Below, piece after piece: positions 5,360 through 8,993 of a DNA stretch of 8,993 nt; positions within the stretch are counted from its first letter, which is position 1, and each line of letters begins with the position of its first letter. Position numbers and translations under genes: made by a program. The notes under the pieces are model-generated. The model saw only the letters and a program-made list of their open reading frames with translations. It made no database searches and was not told where the DNA came from. The stretch is taken from contig JAFGSU010000429.1 of NCBI GenBank assembly GCA_016934435.1, positions 1 to 8,993 of the forward strand. The letters are read 5' to 3'. This DNA comes from Candidatus Zhuqueibacterota bacterium. GTDB lineage: Bacteria > Zhuqueibacterota > Zhuqueibacteria > Residuimicrobiales > Residuimicrobiaceae.

Positions 5360-6868
5360 ATGGAACGAATACTCAGAATCTTCACAGGATGGATATTTAT
5401 ATGTATCTTGCAGACAGCGTTTTCTGCCTATGCAACGACATTTTATGTCAGTAAAAGCGGTGCGGATGAATCTGGAAGAGACGGTTCAGCCAGTGAACCA
5501 TGGCTGACGATAGGCTATGCTGTCGGACGCGCAGAAGTGGGGACCGGAGATGTAATCGAAGTGGGAGATGGTGTATATGAGGAGAACATCCCAATCTATA
5601 AATCGATCATCCTGCAAGGTGCAACCGCTCCCAGTCCACCCAGTATTGTCGGCGCTGTACTTGGCGGACCGGGAGCTTCGGGTGGCCATTTTGATTTGCG
5701 GGCCAATAATATTACCGTTGATGGATTTACTTTTGACGAACAACCTTCCCCTGGAATCGGTGTGGTCAATAGCACCAGCGGTCATACCATTACGAACAAT
5801 TATTTTTACAAACGTGGTCGGGGTATTTTTTTTGGTGATGGCAGCGGAGCATGCACCGTCACCAACAATACCATTGACCAGAGCCGAGAGTGCGGGCTGT
5901 TTATTGGCGACACGGGCGGACATACCATACAGGGCAATACGATTTCAAACAGCGGAGATCATGCCATTGATATCCGGAACAGCGTGACCATGACAGTCAC
6001 AATCAGTAACGGCAACCAGATTACGGGAAGTACCAATAATGGTATTAATCTTTCCGGGCCAGCCACTGTAGACGGCAACACCATTACAGGAAACGGTGCC
6101 AATGGTATCTCGATCAATGGGGATGCGACCGATGTAACGGTCAGCAATAATACGCAAATAAGCAGCAATGGTGAACATGGTGTCCGGATTGGAGGTTCAA
6201 CCACACTGCAGGGTAACACCATTCAGTCCAACAGCAGTTGCGGAGTCTTCATAGACGGTCAGGCTATAATGCGGGGCAATACCATTGAAAACAACACAGA
6301 TAGTGGTGTTAAGATCGCTAGTCCTTCTTCAATCGATCTAGGTCAGGACAACGATGCAGAGGCGGGGAATAATATTATCAGAAACAATACTAACTGGAAT
6401 GTTGTAAATATGACCGAATACGCCGTATCAGCCTATCGAAATTATTGGGGTATGACGGATGCGTCCGCGATTGATGCCACCATAGAGGATGACGATGAAG
6501 ATAGTTACAGAGGGGCTGTGAATTTCAATCCGTTTCTAACCGAAGAACCCTCAGCAGTGGATCTCCCGGTGGGAGAACAAAAACCGGAATTCACCCGGAT
6601 CATCCAGGCATATCCCAATCCTTTTAATCCCGAAACCAGAATTCAATATACACTGGCTGAGAATGCCAACGTCACCTTGAGAGTAATGGATGTAACGGGA
6701 CGGACTGTCCAAACCATCATTCAGAACCAACAACAGCTTGCCGGCGGCTACTCCGTACACTGGAACGGCAAGGATGATTCCGGGTGCATGGCATCCAGCG
6801 GAACTTATCTACTGGTTTTGAAAGCGGGAGACATATACAAGACACAGAAGGTGATGTTGGTGAGATAA
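5360..6868 (+). CDS. Secreted right-handed parallel beta-helix protein with C-terminal FlgD-Ig/Por-type sorting domain
   Basis: 502 residues. A signal peptide is clear (basic MERILRIF, hydrophobic core, likely cleavage after SAYA at residue 25). The mature protein opens with TTFYVSKSGAD and a PWLTIGYAV...GDVIEVGDGVY segment (47-73), the usual N-cap of NosD/DUF1565-like beta-helix proteins. About nine coils follow (roughly 107-320), with repeating GNTI..N...GI.I.G patterns such as ATVDGNTITGNGANGISING (235-254). NYWG (361-364) and NFNPFL (388-393) close the helix, as in many such proteins. Residues 413-502 form a FlgD-Ig-like domain: YPNPFNPET (418-426), LRVMDVTGRTV, WNGKDDSG, GTYLLVL and a basic tail ending KVMLVR. 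In FCB bacteria that domain directs export by the type IX (Por) system. Beta-helix proteins often bind or cleave polysaccharides, but no catalytic residues can be assigned here. Confidence 0.92.
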   Translation: MERILRIFTGWIFICILQTAFSAYATTFYVSKSGADESGRDGSASEPWLTIGYAVGRAEVGTGDVIEVGDGVYEENIPIYKSIILQGATAPSPPSIVGAVLGGPGASGGHFDLRANNITVDGFTFDEQPSPGIGVVNSTSGHTITNNYFYKRGRGIFFGDGSGACTVTNNTIDQSRECGLFIGDTGGHTIQGNTISNSGDHAIDIRNSVTMTVTISNGNQITGSTNNGINLSGPATVDGNTITGNGANGISINGDATDVTVSNNTQISSNGEHGVRIGGSTTLQGNTIQSNSSCGVFIDGQAIMRGNTIENNTDSGVKIASPSSIDLGQDNDAEAGNNIIRNNTNWNVVNMTEYAVSAYRNYWGMTDASAIDATIEDDDEDSYRGAVNFNPFLTEEPSAVDLPVGEQKPEFTRIIQAYPNPFNPETRIQYTLAENANVTLRVMDVTGRTVQTIIQNQQQLAGGYSVHWNGKDDSGCMASSGTYLLVLKAGDIYKTQKVMLVR

Positions 6869-7314
6869 GATTGGTTTCGGGGAACTTTATTAAAGTGAAT
6901 AAAATGCTATTGCTCAAATAGAAACAATTTTTGATGTTTCCTTTCCAGGCCGGGAATTTGCTTGTTTTGGCACAAATAAGCTGAAAAGGGAATGATTGTT
7001 CCAGAGTTCATGCTTGTCACTATTCATGTCTATTTTTTTATCTGATACAATCAAAATAACCGGTAAAAACTTCCCATTGAAAAATATTCATAACCAGATA
7101 GCAAAATAAATTGATTTGAAAGAACAAAATCATTAAGCTATGGGTGGTACACTTTCTGTTTTCACATTACCGCGGCCACTGCAAAGCCGTACGGTTATGT
7201 TTATATTATGATTTCCCTAACGTTGCCATCGCACCGATCAGCCACGATCCATTTTTTACTGATATATCAGATATTACATGAAATGTCAATCACTCTCAAG
7301 AGGAGGTGGATCTG
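6869..7314. other. Noncoding, AT-rich intergenic region
   Basis: I see no gene or RNA in these 446 bases. Small structures noted: ACTTTA-t-TAAAGT at 6884-6896; a weak hairpin CTATT/AATAG at 6907-6921 with TTTTT ending near 6931, which could be a poor terminator for the beta-helix gene; the 8-bp palindrome ccgtacgg at 7187-7194; the 15-mer at 7208-7222 shared with 3042-3056; and a 12-bp palindrome at 7259-7270. No promoter could be chosen with confidence. Confidence 0.6.
7259..7270. promoter_or_regulatory. 12-bp perfect palindrome upstream of the 7315 gene
   Basis: CTGATATATCAG is its own reverse complement and ends 44 bp before the start codon, a position suited to an operator. It is AT-rich and single, so no regulator can be named. 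Confidence 0.25.
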
Positions 7315-8993
7315 ATGAAAACAATAAAAATTATGTTATTGTTATTAATAATAATTGGTTCCTGGTCGTCGATAATTTTTTCTCAAGAAAATCATCAACT
7401 TGGGAAATACAAAATTATCATCAACAATGATGGTGCGATGACGATAGTAGAGCAACCCATAGATTCAATACTCAATAAAAATGCTAATGTACCCTTTAGA
7501 GTCGAATCACAGACATCAGATCCACTTCCTAATTTGGTCCCCTTTGAAGGGGCTCAACCTCCGAATTCCTTTTCTTATGATGAAGGAACACGTAGAGTAC
7601 AAATTAGTATGAACATTCGCAATATGGGAGCCGTGAAATCCGAGAATGCTATAGTTGGCTGGTTTTTAACTCGAGACGGAGAATCAACAGAAGAGTATCG
7701 CTATTGTCTTGGAATTGATTATATTCCTCCACTTGAACCTTTTGCCCCTCCAACTTATGATTACTTTACAGCTGTATGCGATGTAGTCAATGATCTTGTT
7801 TTTGTGGTTCCTCCGGGTATTTATTATTTTGCCTATTTCATCGACTATTTGAACGTCATCATTGAATCCAATGAGAGAGATAACTATGGGTATTGGCGTG
7901 ATCCAGCTCTCATCGTTAAACCTAATTTGATTCTTACACTCTGGGCTTACGACGACCATATCGATTTTCAGTATGATCCTTTGACACATGTGTGTACATA
8001 CAAATACCATTTTACAAATAATGGACTGGTGGCTATTGAAAACGAAATCAATATTGGTTTTTACTTGTCTGATGATAAAATATTTTCACCCAAAAAAGAT
8101 TTACGCATTGGATCGACTAAAATTGAACCATTGGAAGCTGGTGAATCCAGGGGAAATACATTCCAGGTTTGTTTGGATGATGTGGAAAATTTACAGTCCG
8201 GTATCTATTATGGCGGAGTATTTGCTGATTATACTTTTGATGTCGATGAAATCAATGAAAATGATAATGGCATGTTATTCGATGAGACACAAGTCGATTG
8301 GCTTGGCAATTTAGAACCTCAAGTGATTTCCATTACCCCCGATAGCTCAGAAAATAAGGGTGTCATTACAATCTCTAACTTGATGGGCTCTGGTTTTGAT
8401 GTCGGCGCAACTGTGTTTTTACATAAGGAGCATGAGGCAAATATTTTTGCTCATGAGGTTCATGTTGAGAATGTCAACAATATCAACTGCAAATTTGATT
8501 TGTTCAATGCCAAAACCGGAACCTGGGATGTCATTGTGGAAAATCCAAATGGTAAAACCAGTGGTAACAGCGGTATAGGTTTGTTTAAAATATATGGAAG
8601 CTTGCCAGATGGACTCGTGGTAACCAATACAGATGATTCAGGTATCGGCTCCTTGAGAGAAGCTATTCTCCTGGCAAATAGTAACATTGGCGCTGATACA
8701 ATTCAATTTGCTATTCCCAAATCAGATCCGGGATTCGACATATCATCAGGTGTATGGACGATATCACCATTAAATCCTCTACCTTGGGTGACAGATGACA
8801 GTACTGTCATTTTGGGATCGAGTCAGACCAGTTTTGCAGGAGATTTAAATCTGGAAGGTCCCGAAATTCAACTCGCAGGCTCTCTCGCTAGTGATACCAC
8901 GTGTGGCTTTTATCTTCAGTCTGCATACAACAAGTTGCAGGGATTTGTTATCAACAATTTTCATGCTTCCGGTGTATTGATTTGGGGGGAAAG
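7315..8993 (+). CDS. 5' part of a large exported multidomain protein (CARDB-like, IPT-like, CSLREA-like, beta-helix)
   Basis: ATG 7315 follows AGGAGG by eight bases, and 559 codons are open to the window edge. Residues 1 to about 24 are a signal peptide (MKTIKIM, then a Leu/Ile core and SQ). Two CARDB-like beta-sandwich segments follow. The first, at about 96-198, includes PPGIYYFAYFIDYLNVIIES then NERDNYGYW. The second, at about 230-321, has FTNNGL, then SGIYYGGVFADY and VDEINENDNG. An IPT/TIG-like Ig fold (about 336-418) reads VISITP, LMGSGFDVGATVFL, and TWDVIVENPNGKTSG. From about 436 a CSLREA-like segment (VVTNTDDSGIGSLREAILLAN, then GADTIQF) begins; in known proteins it precedes a right-handed beta-helix, and LQGFVINNF.ASGVLIWG at the edge fits a first coil. 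CARDB and IPT folds mediate adhesion or spacing on the cell surface. Function is unknown; a C-terminal sorting domain, if any, is outside. Base composition looks more AT-rich than the transporter and beta-helix genes. Confidence 0.88.
   Translation, partial: MKTIKIMLLLLIIIGSWSSIIFSQENHQLGKYKIIINNDGAMTIVEQPIDSILNKNANVPFRVESQTSDPLPNLVPFEGAQPPNSFSYDEGTRRVQISMNIRNMGAVKSENAIVGWFLTRDGESTEEYRYCLGIDYIPPLEPFAPPTYDYFTAVCDVVNDLVFVVPPGIYYFAYFIDYLNVIIESNERDNYGYWRDPALIVKPNLILTLWAYDDHIDFQYDPLTHVCTYKYHFTNNGLVAIENEINIGFYLSDDKIFSPKKDLRIGSTKIEPLEAGESRGNTFQVCLDDVENLQSGIYYGGVFADYTFDVDEINENDNGMLFDETQVDWLGNLEPQVISITPDSSENKGVITISNLMGSGFDVGATVFLHKEHEANIFAHEVHVENVNNINCKFDLFNAKTGTWDVIVENPNGKTSGNSGIGLFKIYGSLPDGLVVTNTDDSGIGSLREAILLANSNIGADTIQFAIPKSDPGFDISSGVWTISPLNPLPWVTDDSTVILGSSQTSFAGDLNLEGPEIQLAGSLASDTTCGFYLQSAYNKLQGFVINNFHASGVLIWGE

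Noticed and set aside
5360..6868. A polysaccharide lyase assignment for the beta-helix protein
   Set aside because: The fold is clear but no lyase catalytic residues can be recognised, so no enzymatic activity is claimed.
7684..8314. Frames of 108 codons on each strand between 7684 and 8314
   Set aside because: Both overlap the continuous 7315 frame, which has a start signal, a signal peptide and recognisable domains.
1..8993. CRISPR array, tRNA or rRNA gene, insertion sequence or toxin-antitoxin pair
   Set aside because: Reading both strands showed no regularly spaced repeats, no cloverleaf or rRNA segment, no transposase motif with terminal repeats, and no small paired genes.

Overview
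The window looks like a stretch of secretome genes from an uncultivated bacterium of the Fibrobacteres-Chlorobi-Bacteroidetes (FCB) superphylum. Two observations point there. One complete exported protein ends in a FlgD-Ig / Por-secretion-type sorting domain that opens with YPNPFNPET. A truncated Ser/Thr kinase start has the MIGK...YKI...LGxGGMGxVYKA form common in those genomes. Strong Shine-Dalgarno sequences (GGAGG, GAGGAGG, AGGAGG) stand before three genes, which is unlike typical Bacteroidetes proper and fits better with lineages such as Calditrichota, KSB1 or Zixibacteria. That placement is inference only. No rRNA, tRNA, CRISPR array, transposase or integrase was seen.

Layout, left to right. 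Positions 1-789 hold the 3' end of an exported modular protein gene (+), cut by the window edge. Positions 975-2360 (-) encode a complete MATE-family efflux transporter that converges on it. Positions 2440-3020 are a gene graveyard: an unidentified fragment on + (2485 to about 2815) runs tail to tail into the first 63 codons of a Hanks-type kinase on - (3010-2819). Positions 3390-5120 (+) encode a complete 576-residue paralogue of the first gene. A likely terminator follows at 5199-5234. Positions 5360-6868 (+) encode a 502-residue parallel beta-helix protein with a C-terminal sorting domain. After about 450 bp of AT-rich noncoding DNA, 7315-8993 (+) holds the first 559 codons of a large exported protein. 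It has CARDB-like, IPT-like and CSLREA-like segments leading into a probable beta-helix, and it runs off the right edge.

Four of the five substantial genes encode secreted or surface proteins built from repeats. The most distinctive family is the 576-residue protein and its partial paralogue. The full-length copy has three N-terminal modules, each opening with an acidic DxDxDGY loop. A Ser/Asp-rich hinge follows, then two copies of an 80-residue GW...AKxxDGxTxIPxYGI...GQGYQ unit that run to the last residue. Nothing shows these genes to be one operon, since each has its own leader and gaps of 239-446 bp separate them. The MATE transporter appears functionally unrelated. I see no clear undescribed enzymatic or defence system. 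The best novelty candidates are the modular surface protein family and the mosaic divergence between its two copies.
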